Assembly: GCA_002706605.1 (NCBI GenBank) | Contig: PALT01000043.1 | Span: 1 to 64,000, forward strand | DNA length: 64,000 nt | DNA from: Rhodovulum sp. | GTDB taxonomy: Bacteria; Pseudomonadota; Alphaproteobacteria; Rhodobacterales; Rhodobacteraceae | Reading direction: 5' to 3' | Shown: piece by piece, positions 17,733 through 26,132 of the stretch | How the letters are laid out: every line of letters begins with the position of its first letter | How positions within the stretch are numbered: position 1 is the stretch's first letter | The notes under the pieces: generated by a model | Database searches by the model: none | The model's input: only the letters and a program-made list of their open reading frames with translations | What the model was told of the DNA's origin: nothing | Made by a program: the position numbers and the translations under genes

Positions 17733-18571
17733 GACAGCGCCTCTTGCAGATCGAACACCGGACCTTCGCGGCAAACCCGTTCCTGCACAAAGCGCCCGCC
17801 CCGGTCAAAGCTGCGCACACAGCACTGACACATACCCAAACCACAGGCCATCTGTTGTTCAAGCGCGATCTGTCCGGGGATGTCAAAGCGCCGCGAAAGG
17901 GTCTGCAACAGGCGCAGGATCCGGTTAGAGCCGCAGGTGTAAAACGCGTCGACGCCCTGCCCCTCGACCTCGGCCTCAATCACATGCTGTAGGTTCTGCG
18001 TACCCGAGGTTCCTTCGGCATCGGTCAGGGTGATCACCTTGGCCCCCATGTCGCGAAACAGATCGACGGACAACAACATGTCAGGCGAGCGCGCCGAGCA
18101 AACCGCAACCAGTTCGCAGTCCTGATCGCGCGCCTGCTGCGCCAGCGGCGCAAGCGTCGCCAACCCCACACCGCGCGCCACCAGCATGATCCGGCTATGA
18201 TCTGGCGCGATCGAATATCCGCGACCAAGCGGACCAAAGACATTCAACTGTGCCCCTGGCGTCAGAGTGGCCAAGCCGCGGGTGCCCGCGCCCGTCACCT
18301 TATAGAGGAACTGCAATTCCCCGCGCGCGCGGTCATATCCGTAGATACTCATCGGGCGGCGAAGGTAGGGGTGATCGGCCCCCTCAGACGGACAAAGCAG
18401 GTGGAAAAACTGTCCTGGCGTACAGTTCAGGATTTCCTCGGGGGCGGACACAACCAACAGACGGTAGTCCCCGTTCACGGCCTCATTCGATTTGACGATC
18501 GTATCGCGCGTAAAAGCGGTGAACCGCCCTACAGATTCGTCTGCTTTTACAGCTGCGTCTAGCACTGTCAT
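17726..18571 (-). CDS. pyrK: dihydroorotate dehydrogenase electron transfer subunit
   Basis: 281-residue FAD and [2Fe-2S] protein that passes electrons between PyrD and NAD. The FAD-binding RRPMSIYGYD and an NAD-binding segment (ARGVGLATLAPLA) are present. The C-terminal iron-sulphur ligands are C243, C248, C251 and C267 (CGLGMCQCC ... RVC), as expected for PyrK. It lies 13 bp after dctM and overlaps pyrD, in the middle of the seven-gene functional run. Confidence 0.9.
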   Translation of the reverse strand: MTVLDAAVKADESVGRFTAFTRDTIVKSNEAVNGDYRLLVVSAPEEILNCTPGQFFHLLCPSEGADHPYLRRPMSIYGYDRARGELQFLYKVTGAGTRGLATLTPGAQLNVFGPLGRGYSIAPDHSRIMLVARGVGLATLAPLAQQARDQDCELVAVCSARSPDMLLSVDLFRDMGAKVITLTDAEGTSGTQNLQHVIEAEVEGQGVDAFYTCGSNRILRLLQTLSRRFDIPGQIALEQQMACGLGMCQCCVRSFDRGGRFVQERVCREGPVFDLQEALSC

Positions 18572-18584
18572 CGCTTGTCCTCCC

Positions 18585-19865
18585 CTAGCCGAAAATTAGA
18601 TTGGGCACCCAAAGCGAGATGCCAGGCACATAGGTCACAACCAACAAAACAAGGATATTCACCGCGACAAACGGCCAGACACCTCTGATGATCGTCGCAA
18701 CAGGCTTGTCCAAGGTCGATGAGGCCACAAAGATATCCAGACCAAAGGGCGGCGTGATCATCCCAAGCGAAATGTTCAGGGTCACGATCATCCCGAAATG
18801 AACAGGGTCCACCCCAAGGCTTGTGGCGACCGGAAACAACGGCGGCACAAGGATCAACAGGGCGGAGTTCGGATCGATAAACATCCCAGCAATCAGAAAG
18901 CACAGGTTCACGACCAACAGGAACTCAAGCGGTCCAGCATTGATCGACACCAGAAAATCCGAAATGGCGGTGGGCACCTGTGCAAGTGTCACAAAGAAAG
19001 AGATCAACCCGCCCATCGCCAGCAGGACAAAAATAACCGTAGTCGCGACGGCGCTATCCTCGGTGATGCGCACAACATCGCGCCACCCCAATTGGCGATA
19101 GACGACCGTTTCCACAAACACCGCATAAACAACCGCAACAGCCGCAGCTTCGGTCGGGGTAAATAGGCCCGAGTAAATCCCGCCAAGGATCACAGCGGGC
19201 ATGCCCAGCGCCCAGAGCGCCTCTTGCAGACCGCGTAGACGTTGACCCCATGAGGCGCGTGCGCCTGCTGTGATCCCTGCGCGGCGCGCCTCGATCATCA
19301 CCATCACCGCAAAGGCCAAGCCCAAAAAGACGCCCACCATCAAGCCGCCTGCAAAAAGACGCGCGATCGAGGTTCCCGTCATCCAGCCATAGATGATGAA
19401 GGTGATCGACGGCGGGATCAAAAGGGCGGTCTCCGCGCTGGCCACCAAAAGGCCCAGCGAGAACCGCTCGGAATACCCTGTCTGGCGCATCTGCGGATAG
19501 ATCATCTTGCCCATTGCCGCGACCGTCGCCGGCGCAGACCCAGACACCGACCCGAACATCATTGCGCCGCCGATCACGGTGTGGCCGGTTCCGCCGCGCG
19601 TATGGCCCAAAAACAGCTGCACCAGACCGGTCAGGCGGCGCGCAATCTGGCCCGACCCCATCAAATGGGCAGCAAAGATAAAGAACGGAATGGCCAAGAG
19701 GGTGGCGTGATCGACGCCGCCGAAAATCTTTTGCACGACCGCCGCATCCGGCAGGCGACCATAGAACAGTTCCTTGGTCATCAGCGCCGGTACGCCAAGC
19801 ACCAGAAACATCTCAAACCCCGCGACCAGCAACAGCGCGGCGCACAAAACAACAAGCAGGATCAT
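18585..19865 (-). CDS. dctM: TRAP transporter large permease
   Basis: 426-residue multi-spanning membrane protein of the DctM family. Family segments are GVPALMTKELFYGRLPDAAV, HTVIGGAMMFGSVSGSAPATVAAMG, LLIPPSITFIIYGWMT and LGMITPPFGLDIFVAS. It couples sodium entry to substrate uptake. Its ATG overlaps the dctQ stop by 4 bp. Being fused into an operon with pyrK, pyrD and pyrE suggests the substrate is orotate, dihydroorotate or a carbamoyl amino acid. Confidence 0.92.
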   Translation of the reverse strand: MILLVVLCAALLLVAGFEMFLVLGVPALMTKELFYGRLPDAAVVQKIFGGVDHATLLAIPFFIFAAHLMGSGQIARRLTGLVQLFLGHTRGGTGHTVIGGAMMFGSVSGSAPATVAAMGKMIYPQMRQTGYSERFSLGLLVASAETALLIPPSITFIIYGWMTGTSIARLFAGGLMVGVFLGLAFAVMVMIEARRAGITAGARASWGQRLRGLQEALWALGMPAVILGGIYSGLFTPTEAAAVAVVYAVFVETVVYRQLGWRDVVRITEDSAVATTVIFVLLAMGGLISFFVTLAQVPTAISDFLVSINAGPLEFLLVVNLCFLIAGMFIDPNSALLILVPPLFPVATSLGVDPVHFGMIVTLNISLGMITPPFGLDIFVASSTLDKPVATIIRGVWPFVAVNILVLLVVTYVPGISLWVPNLIFG

Positions 19866-20368
19866 GCGTGACCGTCCTCTTCGCCATGGGACGAAAACCG
19901 GTCGAACGCACCGACCAAGCTAAGGGCATAGCGCAAGGCCAAGGCCGCAAAACCGATCACCGGCGCGACATAGATCCAGCCCATCGGAATATCCAGCGTC
20001 GGGCTGCGTTGGCCAGTCATCAGGACAAAATCGACCAAGCGCCACCCCAGCACAGCCAGATAGACCGCAAAGACAAAACCCACCGCGTCGATCGTGCGTT
20101 GAACCAGACGTTTCGGCATATCCGGCAGGCGGTTGCGGAACGTGTCGATCCCGACGTGGCGCCCGCGCTCAAGCGCCAGCCCAAGCCCCAGAAAGACCAG
20201 AAAAACATTCATCAGGCGAACGGCCTCTTCGACCCAAGCAAAGCGGCTGGCCATCGTGCCCCCCACCTCACGCATGACGACCCCCAGAAAGAAAAGGGTT
20301 ACCATTGCCCACAACAGCGCGACGAGTACATGCCGTTCGAGCCGTCTTAAAAATCCGATGTAGCGCAC
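19862..20368 (-). CDS. dctQ: TRAP transporter small permease
   Basis: 168 residues with four predicted membrane helices (VLVALLWAMVTLFFLGVVM; LMNVFLVFLGLGLALERG; AVGFVFAVYLAVLGWRLVDF; IYVAPVIGFAALALRYALS) and the family ERGRHVGID segment. Partner of DctM. It is separated from dctP by a 74-bp gap containing a hairpin. Confidence 0.9.
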   Translation of the reverse strand: MRYIGFLRRLERHVLVALLWAMVTLFFLGVVMREVGGTMASRFAWVEEAVRLMNVFLVFLGLGLALERGRHVGIDTFRNRLPDMPKRLVQRTIDAVGFVFAVYLAVLGWRLVDFVLMTGQRSPTLDIPMGWIYVAPVIGFAALALRYALSLVGAFDRFSSHGEEDGHA

Positions 20369-20394
20369 GCTTTAGACCTTGTTATTCGAAATTG

Positions 20395-20424
20395 GGAATG
20401 GCGCGCAGAGGCACGCGCCATTCC
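20395..20424 (-). terminator. intercistronic hairpin between dctP and dctQ
   Basis: Perfect 11-bp stem GGAATGGCGCG/CGCGCCATTCC with an 8-nt loop just after the dctP stop. On the transcribed (minus) strand no U tract follows, so it is more likely an RNA-stabilising or partial attenuation hairpin that raises binding-protein yield over permease than a full stop. Confidence 0.6.
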
Positions 20425-20442
20425 TTCCTTTTTCAGACGCAA

Positions 20443-21462
20443 TTACTTGGCGTATTCGGCCTCATAGACGTCAAGCAGGGCCTGCCCCTCTTCGCCGGCA
20501 CGCTCGACATAGGCAGCTGCGGCCTGGGCATACATTGCCGAACGCAGGGCCGCGCGTTCCGCAGCGTCGGCGGTACGTACATTGATGTCAGTTGCAGAGA
20601 TCTCATCCAAGGCGGCCTTGACCGCTGCGGCCTTGTGGGCACGCAGTTCCGGAATAACCTCATTGAACGTGTCGGTAATGATCGTCTGGTACTCGGCAGG
20701 CAGGCTGGCCCAGAAGATCGGGTTGAACAAAACCACATCCTCCATCGCACCGTGCTCGGAGACGACAAGGTAATCCTGAACTTCGTGGAATTTCATACGC
20801 AGGATCGTATCAAGTGGGTTTTCCTGACCGTCGACAACACCGGTTTGCAACGAGGTGTAAAGTTCACCAAACGGCAGAGCGATGGCCGAGGCATTCAGGG
20901 CATCGAACTGTTCGATCAGAATCTTACTGTCCATCACGCGGAACTTTTGATCTGAAAACGCCGCGATATCATCCAGAGGTTTGTTCGAGGTAAAGTTCTT
21001 GCGCCCGTTCGGCCACAGGGTCACACCGACCACACCACGGCTTGCAAAGGTATCCAATAGCGCGGCACCAAACGGCCCTTCGCGCAGGGCTTGGGCTTTG
21101 TCCTCATCGGCGGGCAGCAGATAGGGAATATCCAGCACCGAAATCGCAGGGTTAAAGCCACCTAGGAAGGCGGCGGGGGACACCGTTGCCTCTAGCGTGC
21201 CCAGTTGGACGCCCTCGGTCATCTGCCGCTGATTGCCCAGTTGCCCTTGCGGGAACAACTCAAATTCCACTGCGCCATCGGTGCGTTCGGCCACCAGAGC
21301 AGCAACCTTTTCAAGAAACACGTGGCGGCTTTGCTGCGGCGATTCCAAATGGCCGATCTTGGCCACGAAATCCGCAGCCCACGCGCCGGGCGCAAACGCC
21401 AAGGTCGCCGCAATAGCGGCACATGCAACGCGCCGCCCAAGTCCAAACGTACTTTTATCCAT
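20443..21462 (-). CDS. dctP: TRAP transporter solute-binding protein
   Basis: 339-residue periplasmic receptor with a Sec signal (VACAAIAATLAFAPGAWA). DctP hallmarks are FVAKIGHLESPQQSRHVFLE, FPQGQLGNQRQM, WPNGRKNFTSNKPLDD and QKFRVMDSKI; the arginine in FRV normally salt-bridges the carboxylate of the ligand. LPFGELYTSLQTGVVDGQENPLD is the conserved ligand-pocket segment. It is the first gene of the dctPQM-pyrKD-amidohydrolase-pyrE operon. A pyrimidine carboxylate such as orotate is the expected ligand, by context. Confidence 0.9.
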   Translation of the reverse strand: MDKSTFGLGRRVACAAIAATLAFAPGAWAADFVAKIGHLESPQQSRHVFLEKVAALVAERTDGAVEFELFPQGQLGNQRQMTEGVQLGTLEATVSPAAFLGGFNPAISVLDIPYLLPADEDKAQALREGPFGAALLDTFASRGVVGVTLWPNGRKNFTSNKPLDDIAAFSDQKFRVMDSKILIEQFDALNASAIALPFGELYTSLQTGVVDGQENPLDTILRMKFHEVQDYLVVSEHGAMEDVVLFNPIFWASLPAEYQTIITDTFNEVIPELRAHKAAAVKAALDEISATDINVRTADAAERAALRSAMYAQAAAAYVERAGEEGQALLDVYEAEYAK

Positions 21463-21529
21463 CTCTGTCTCCCCGTTGGTAAAACCGGTTCGTTTTGGTT
21501 CACTTCTAATAAGGAGACGGTCGCGCTCG

Positions 21530-21557
21530 ATTTTATCAAAGTCAAGAATAATCTCAA
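21530..21557 (-). promoter_or_regulatory. predicted dctP promoter overlapping the operator
   Basis: On the minus strand, -35 TTGAGA (21557-21552) and -10 TAAAAT (21535-21530) are 16 bp apart. The -35 box is one arm of the palindrome, so a bound regulator would block RNA polymerase. Predicted from sequence. Confidence 0.5.
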
Positions 21558-21568
21558 TTTTGAGATTA
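21549..21568. promoter_or_regulatory. palindromic operator TCTCAA-N2-TTGAGA (dctP/XRE side)
   Basis: TAATCTCAATTTTGAGATTA: perfect 9-bp arms with a 2-nt spacer, in the region between the divergent dctP and XRE genes. The core equals that at 7624-7637. It is the expected binding site for the adjacent XRE regulator, which would also control its own gene. Confidence 0.75.
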
Positions 21569-21642
21569 AACTGCCTGCAATTCTTTGCGTTGAGGTTTTT
21601 CTAGGCAATTTGTAGATTTGACCGATCATTCAGGAGCGGCCG

Positions 21643-22539
21643 ATGCCTTCACAGTACGAATCAATTCTACAACTTGGAAAGCGCCTAAAGGCCTATCGCA
21701 TCGGCAAGGGACTGACTCCGGACGAAATGGCTAAGAATATCGGCATTTCCCGCGCAGCGATCTACCGATACGAGTCTGGGCAGCCGATCCGCGTCGATGT
21801 GCTCGGGAAGATTGCGGATCACCTCGGCGTGTCGCTGACGTCCCTTCTTGGGGTGGGCTCTGAATACATCACCTCAGCCCTGACATTTTTCGACCGGATG
21901 CTTCAGATCGAAGCCGCCAGCGACCAGATCACCGTGTTGTTCGGTCCCGTGTCCTATCTGTTGACCACGGATGGCTTTGACGAGGTGCTGCCTGCCGTTC
22001 TGCGAGAGAGTGTGCCGAAAACCGCCACCCGCCGCGAAGGGGTCGAAGACCAAATTGACCAGATCATGGCGGTTCTGCGCGCCCGCAAGGCCACGTACCA
22101 AGAACGCCGCCCCAATATTGTCAGCCTCGTATCTTCCGCCGAATTAGAACAATGGCTGGCCAGTGGCTTTGTCGGCCAACGGGGCCTGCCCGAAGATGTC
22201 CAGGCCGAGCGACGTATCATTGCGCGACGGGAGGTGGAGCACGTCCTGAACCTGATCGAGGATCAGCCGATGGGCGTGCAAATCGGTGTCGTTGAGGACT
22301 CACTGCCCTCAAGCAGCTTTCAGATTTTCCGCAACGGCGGCGAAGCACAGGTCGCGGTCAGTCCCTTTCGCCTAGGGGCCTTTGCAAACATCCGCATTGG
22401 CGTCGCAACGGTCACGTCGGCCCAAGAGTCTGTCCAGTTGCATCAGGACGTGGTCCATTCCCTGTGGCGCAACAGCCTCAAAGGCGATGAGGCTGCTGTC
22501 CGTCTGCGCAAGGCTCTGCGCGACACCGCCGGCGCATAG
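21643..22539 (+). CDS. XRE family transcriptional regulator
   Basis: 298 residues. An N-terminal helix-turn-helix (about residues 10-65: LGKRLKAYRIGKGLTPDEMA, ISRAAIYRYESGQ) precedes a roughly 230-residue domain with no motif I know, presumably ligand-binding. It is divergent from dctP across a palindrome also found before pyrF2, so it is the likely local regulator of the whole module. The stop lies 3 bp from the DUF302 repeat, making it the rightmost gene of the island. Start at 21643 with CAGGAG upstream. Confidence 0.85.
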   Translation: MPSQYESILQLGKRLKAYRIGKGLTPDEMAKNIGISRAAIYRYESGQPIRVDVLGKIADHLGVSLTSLLGVGSEYITSALTFFDRMLQIEAASDQITVLFGPVSYLLTTDGFDEVLPAVLRESVPKTATRREGVEDQIDQIMAVLRARKATYQERRPNIVSLVSSAELEQWLASGFVGQRGLPEDVQAERRIIARREVEHVLNLIEDQPMGVQIGVVEDSLPSSSFQIFRNGGEAQVAVSPFRLGAFANIRIGVATVTSAQESVQLHQDVVHSLWRNSLKGDEAAVRLRKALRDTAGA

Positions 22540-22542
22540 CCC

Positions 22543-22614
22543 TTATTCGACGGCCTCTTGGGCGACGCTCAGGAAAATCGCGTCCAACTCGCTTGCCGCC
22601 GCCACTAGGTCTGC
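22543..22614. repeat. right direct repeat bordering the pyrimidine module
   Basis: The 3' end of the DUF302 gene, repeated in the same orientation at 5492-5563 with about 90 % identity and a 33-bp perfect core (22559-22591). Together the repeats bracket 5.5-22.5 kb. Confidence 0.75.
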
Positions 22615-23010
22615 GCCGCCCTCTTTCACATAGGGGGCAAAGACATAGGACGGGGTTTTATAGCTGAGGAACCCCGTGCCGTCGGGCTCTTCGGTAACAT
22701 AGACGCGGATCGGTGCCTCGATCATTGCCGCCGTGCTGAGCCCCAGAATGCGCACCGCATAGACGTTGTTGAACAAGCCGATCACGCGGTTACCGGGGAT
22801 CGTCACCCCGCGCGACGCGGCCGCACCGGTCGGGCCCGCCTGTGTGACGACGCCCAGTTTGTTGTGACCGGCGGCGGCTTTGACCGCGTCGATCAATTCG
22901 GCATAGGGCTTGTCGCTGTCCATGGTGACCCAGCCCTCGCGCGGTTCAACCGATTGGGCCCACGCGGGCGAGGTAAGTAATGTAAAAGCCAATACAAAAA
23001 GGCGGCGCAT
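22543..23010 (-). CDS. DUF302 domain protein, exported
   Basis: 155 residues with a Sec signal (FVLAFTLLTSPAWA) followed by a DUF302 domain (GWVTMDSDKPYAELIDAVKA, IPGNRVIGLFNNVYAVRILG, YVTEEPDGTGFLSYKTPS). Function of the family is unknown. Its last 72 bp recur as a degenerate copy at 5492-5563. If the pyrimidine module is an insertion, this gene's 3' end was the target. Confidence 0.82.
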   Translation of the reverse strand: MRRLFVLAFTLLTSPAWAQSVEPREGWVTMDSDKPYAELIDAVKAAAGHNKLGVVTQAGPTGAAASRGVTIPGNRVIGLFNNVYAVRILGLSTAAMIEAPIRVYVTEEPDGTGFLSYKTPSYVFAPYVKEGGADLVAAASELDAIFLSVAQEAVE

Positions 23011-23098
23011 CGTATTCTCCTAACTAGATACGTGCACGCTAGCAGGGTCGTAGATCACCGCTGGTCACGTTCGCGCGAAGGCGCGCCGCGACGGCGCA

Positions 23099-23497
23099 TT
23101 ACCGCTGAATACTCTCCAGATAATGCGCGAGCGAGACCAGAGGTTCGGGGGTCGGCGTTTGTATCCCGCCCTCATATTCGACCAGAACCGTCGGCCCGTC
23201 CAACAGCGGTCCGAATTCGGGCATGACCGAGCCGTGCTGATCCGCGCGGGTATAGCCGTCGATGGTCGACATAACCTGTGTGAACGGGAATTCGCCGCCG
23301 TTGCGCTGTGCGATCAATGTCAGATCCGGTGCGTTCAGGTTCAAATCGACCGACACCGGCCCGTTGCCGCGCGCATCAACGCCGTGACAGGCCGCGCAAT
23401 AGGCGTCGAAATCGGCCTGCCCCGCCTGTTCCTGTGGCACGCAGGCCCCCAAAACCATTGCACCTGCCAGAAGGGAAAAAAGGAACGTGCGCTGCAT
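23099..23497 (-). CDS. c-type cytochrome lipoprotein
   Basis: 132 residues with a lipoprotein signal (FSLLAGAMVLGAC, lipobox Cys at about 19) and one haem motif CAACH, with VMPEFGP supplying the likely Met ligand. A monohaem cytochrome c anchored in the periplasm. Start at 23497 (MQRTFL) follows AGGTCCC; a longer frame to 23686 lacks a signal. It has no obvious partner nearby. Confidence 0.8.
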   Translation of the reverse strand: MQRTFLFSLLAGAMVLGACVPQEQAGQADFDAYCAACHGVDARGNGPVSVDLNLNAPDLTLIAQRNGGEFPFTQVMSTIDGYTRADQHGSVMPEFGPLLDGPTVLVEYEGGIQTPTPEPLVSLAHYLESIQR

Positions 23498-23613
23498 AAG
23501 GGACCTCCGCGGATTGGTGTTTTTATCCTTGTGACACGTCACGTCGCGCTTGCCAATCGCCGACAAACCTGCCCCGATCACATCGTGTGTTTCCATTGCG
23601 TTGGAGGAGAGCC

Positions 23614-24060
23614 ATGGACGCGACCACCCTGAAATACGCCGCCGTGATGATGGCGGCGGGCTTTGGCATTCCGATCCTTGCCGCATTGAATTCCCAGTTG
23701 GGCGGGCGTCTGGGCAATCCGGCGGCGGCGGCGTTTTGTCTGTTCATCGTCGCGTTTCTGGGCACGTCGGTGGTTCTGGCATTCACGGGATTTTCCGCGT
23801 TATCAGGGGTGTTCGCCGCGCCGAAATACCTGTTTCTGGCGGGGCTATTGGTGGCGTTCTATGTCCTGACGATCACGTGGATCGCGCCCAAATTCGGGGT
23901 CGGGAATGCGGTGTTCTTTGTCCTGATCGGGCAACTGATCTCCGCCGCCGCGATTGACCATTTCGGCCTGATGCGCGCCCTGCCCCAGCCGATCACCCTG
24001 ACCCGCGCGGCAGGCATTGCCACCATGGCGGTGGGGGTGTTCGTAACGCTCAAGGGCTAG
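23614..24060 (+). CDS. DMT family membrane protein (YdcZ/DUF606 type)
   Basis: 148 residues with about five membrane helices (YAAVMMAAGFGIPILAALNS, AFCLFIVAFLGTSVVLAF, YLFLAGLLVAFYVLTITWI). The repeated NSQLG and GNAVFFVLIGQL segments are typical of the half-size DUF606 family. Likely a small exporter; substrate unknown. ATG at 23614 with GGAGGA upstream. Confidence 0.78.
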   Translation: MDATTLKYAAVMMAAGFGIPILAALNSQLGGRLGNPAAAAFCLFIVAFLGTSVVLAFTGFSALSGVFAAPKYLFLAGLLVAFYVLTITWIAPKFGVGNAVFFVLIGQLISAAAIDHFGLMRALPQPITLTRAAGIATMAVGVFVTLKG

Positions 24061-24062
24061 GG

Positions 24063-24752
24063 TCAGTCCAGCGGATGCAACTGTCCGGCGCGCAGTTCCA
24101 CGCGGCGATCCATCTGGGCGGCCAGATCGTGGTTATGTGTCGCGATCAGGGCCGACAGACCGGTTTCCCGCACCAGTTCGACCAGCGCACCAAACACGCG
24201 GGCCGAAGTGTCGGGATCAAGGTTCCCCGTCGGTTCGTCCGCAAGCAACACCTGCGGGTTGTTGGCCAGAGCACGGCAAAACGCGACGCGCTGTTGCTCG
24301 CCCCCTGACATGGCGGCGGGGCGGTGATCCGCGCGCGCGCCCACGCCCACACGGTCCAGCAACATCAGCGCACGTTCCTCTGCCGCGCCCTTATCCACGC
24401 CATTGGCCAGCTGCGGCAGGACCACGTTTTCCAGCGCGCTGAACTCGGGCAGAAGATGGTGGAACTGATAGACGAACCCGATGTTGCGACGGCGTGCGGT
24501 GGTGCGGCTGCGGTCGCTATCCCCCGAAAAATCGCGCCCGCCGATGATGATCTGGCCGGTGTCCGGCTGATCCAACAGGCCCGCGATATGCAACAGGGTC
24601 GATTTCCCCGCCCCCGAGGGCGCGACCAATGCCGTCACCTGACCGGGCATCAGGGCCAGAGACGCCTGATCCAGAACGCGGATTTCATTGGGGCGACCCG
24701 CGTTATAGGTCTTGGAAATCCCGATCAGTTCCAGTGCAGCATCGTTATTCAT
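24063..24752 (-). CDS. lolD: lipoprotein-releasing ABC transporter ATPase
   Basis: 229-residue ABC ATPase with Walker [12 protein letters not shown], signature [15 protein letters not shown], Walker [10 protein letters not shown] and the H-loop [21 protein letters not shown] is typical of LolD. It powers extraction of outer-membrane lipoproteins with the permease gene immediately upstream, which it overlaps by 8 bp. The initial glycine of Walker A is alanine (APSGAGKS), a mild variation. Confidence 0.92.
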   Translation of the reverse strand: MNNDAALELIGISKTYNAGRPNEIRVLDQASLALMPGQVTALVAPSGAGKSTLLHIAGLLDQPDTGQIIIGGRDFSGDSDRSRTTARRRNIGFVYQFHHLLPEFSALENVVLPQLANGVDKGAAEERALMLLDRVGVGARADHRPAAMSGGEQQRVAFCRALANNPQVLLADEPTGNLDPDTSARVFGALVELVRETGLSALIATHNHDLAAQMDRRVELRAGQLHPLD

Positions 24753-26034
24753 AGCGCAGCGCCTCAACAGGGTTCATACGGGCCGCACGGCGCGCGGGGA
24801 AAATCGTGACCCCGAACGACAGGCCAAGGGACAGCGCGACCGAGGTCAAGACATCGCCCAGTTCAAGCTTGGCTGGCAATTGATAGATGCCGCGAATGGA
24901 CGGGTCCCACACGCCGCCCCCGCCGATATAGTTCACAAAGGAAAAGATCGGATCGATATAGATCGCGAACAAACAGCCAAGGATCACCCCAAACGTCGTT
25001 CCGATCACACCGACCAGCGATCCACAGATAAAGAACACCCGCAGGATGGATCCCTCGGTCAATCCCATGGTGCGCAGGATGCCGATGTCGCGGCCTTTGT
25101 TTTTGACCAACATGATCAGGCCGGAAATAATGTTCATCGCGGCGATCAGGACAAGGATCGACATGATGACGAACATCACGTTGTCCTCAACCGCCAGCGC
25201 CCGCAACAATGCCCCCGACGAATCCTGCCATGTCCACAGCAACGTGCGCGGCCCACCGGCGGCCAACAGGTCGATGGTCAGCCGGTCCACGGTCTCGGGA
25301 TCCGTGACCATCACCTCAATCTCGTCCGCCGCGCCGTCGCGGTTGAAATAGATCTGCGCCTCGTCAAAGGGCATATAGATGCGGGTTCGGTCGATGTCAT
25401 AGCGTCCCGCAGTAAAGATATAAGCGACATCATAGGCCGCCACGCGCGGCGAGGTGCCAAAGGGCGTCTTGACCCCGTCGGGCGAAATCAGGCGCAGCTT
25501 GTCCCCCACCTGCACGCCCAATTCGCGCGCGATGCCCGAGCCGATGGCGATGCGTTGATCGCCAAAATCGTCGATGCTGCCGCGCTTGGCCTCGGGGTTG
25601 GCAATGCGGGGAATGGTTTTCAGGTCCTCGGGCGTGATGCCAAACACCTCAACCCCGCTGTTGCGCCCCTGCATGGTCGCCATGACCTGCCCCTTGACCA
25701 AGGGCGCAGCGCGGGTCACGTCGGGCAACTCGGCAATCCGGTCGGCAATGGCGCGGTAATCGGTGATGGCGCGGGTGGTCTGGCCGTCCTCGGTCACATA
25801 GACCGACGAATAGACCGTCACATGGGCGTTGGCCCCAAGGATCGTATCCACCAGCTCCGCCCGAAAGCCCGAGCGCACCGCCAGCGTCACAATCAACGCC
25901 GCCACGGCCAAGGTGATCCCGACAAGTGAAATGATGGTCATCACACTGACCCCGCCCTCGGCGCGGCGGGCGCGCAAAAAGCGCATGGCGATCATCCATT
26001 CAAAGGCCGAAAATGGCGCGGGGGTCTTGGCCAC
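24745..26034 (-). CDS. lolC: lipoprotein-releasing ABC transporter permease
   Basis: 429-residue LolC/LolE family membrane protein: cytoplasmic start [14 protein letters not shown], a first helix ([20 protein letters not shown]), a large periplasmic domain, then three helices and the C-terminal [16 protein letters not shown]. Alphaproteobacteria have a single protein in this role. The GTG at 26034 with AGGAG upstream is preferred over an ATG at 26070. Confidence 0.9.
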   Translation of the reverse strand: MAKTPAPFSAFEWMIAMRFLRARRAEGGVSVMTIISLVGITLAVAALIVTLAVRSGFRAELVDTILGANAHVTVYSSVYVTEDGQTTRAITDYRAIADRIAELPDVTRAAPLVKGQVMATMQGRNSGVEVFGITPEDLKTIPRIANPEAKRGSIDDFGDQRIAIGSGIARELGVQVGDKLRLISPDGVKTPFGTSPRVAAYDVAYIFTAGRYDIDRTRIYMPFDEAQIYFNRDGAADEIEVMVTDPETVDRLTIDLLAAGGPRTLLWTWQDSSGALLRALAVEDNVMFVIMSILVLIAAMNIISGLIMLVKNKGRDIGILRTMGLTEGSILRVFFICGSLVGVIGTTFGVILGCLFAIYIDPIFSFVNYIGGGGVWDPSIRGIYQLPAKLELGDVLTSVALSLGLSFGVTIFPARRAARMNPVEALRYE

Positions 26035-26132
26035 GGCTGCTCCTGTTCGTTTTGGCAAAAGTGGCCGCACACCCGCAGAAATTCAAGCGGCAAGGGCTCT
26101 CCATGACGGCCCTTGCGCGGAATTCCCCGATC

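Noticed and set aside
21463-21642. An FNR-type site in the dctP/XRE intergenic region
   Set aside because: TTGAC-CGAT-CATTC is the nearest sequence and has too many mismatches in the second arm.
5492-22614. An integrase, transposase or tRNA target at the module borders
   Set aside because: None is present in the window; the direct repeats lie at a protein gene end instead.
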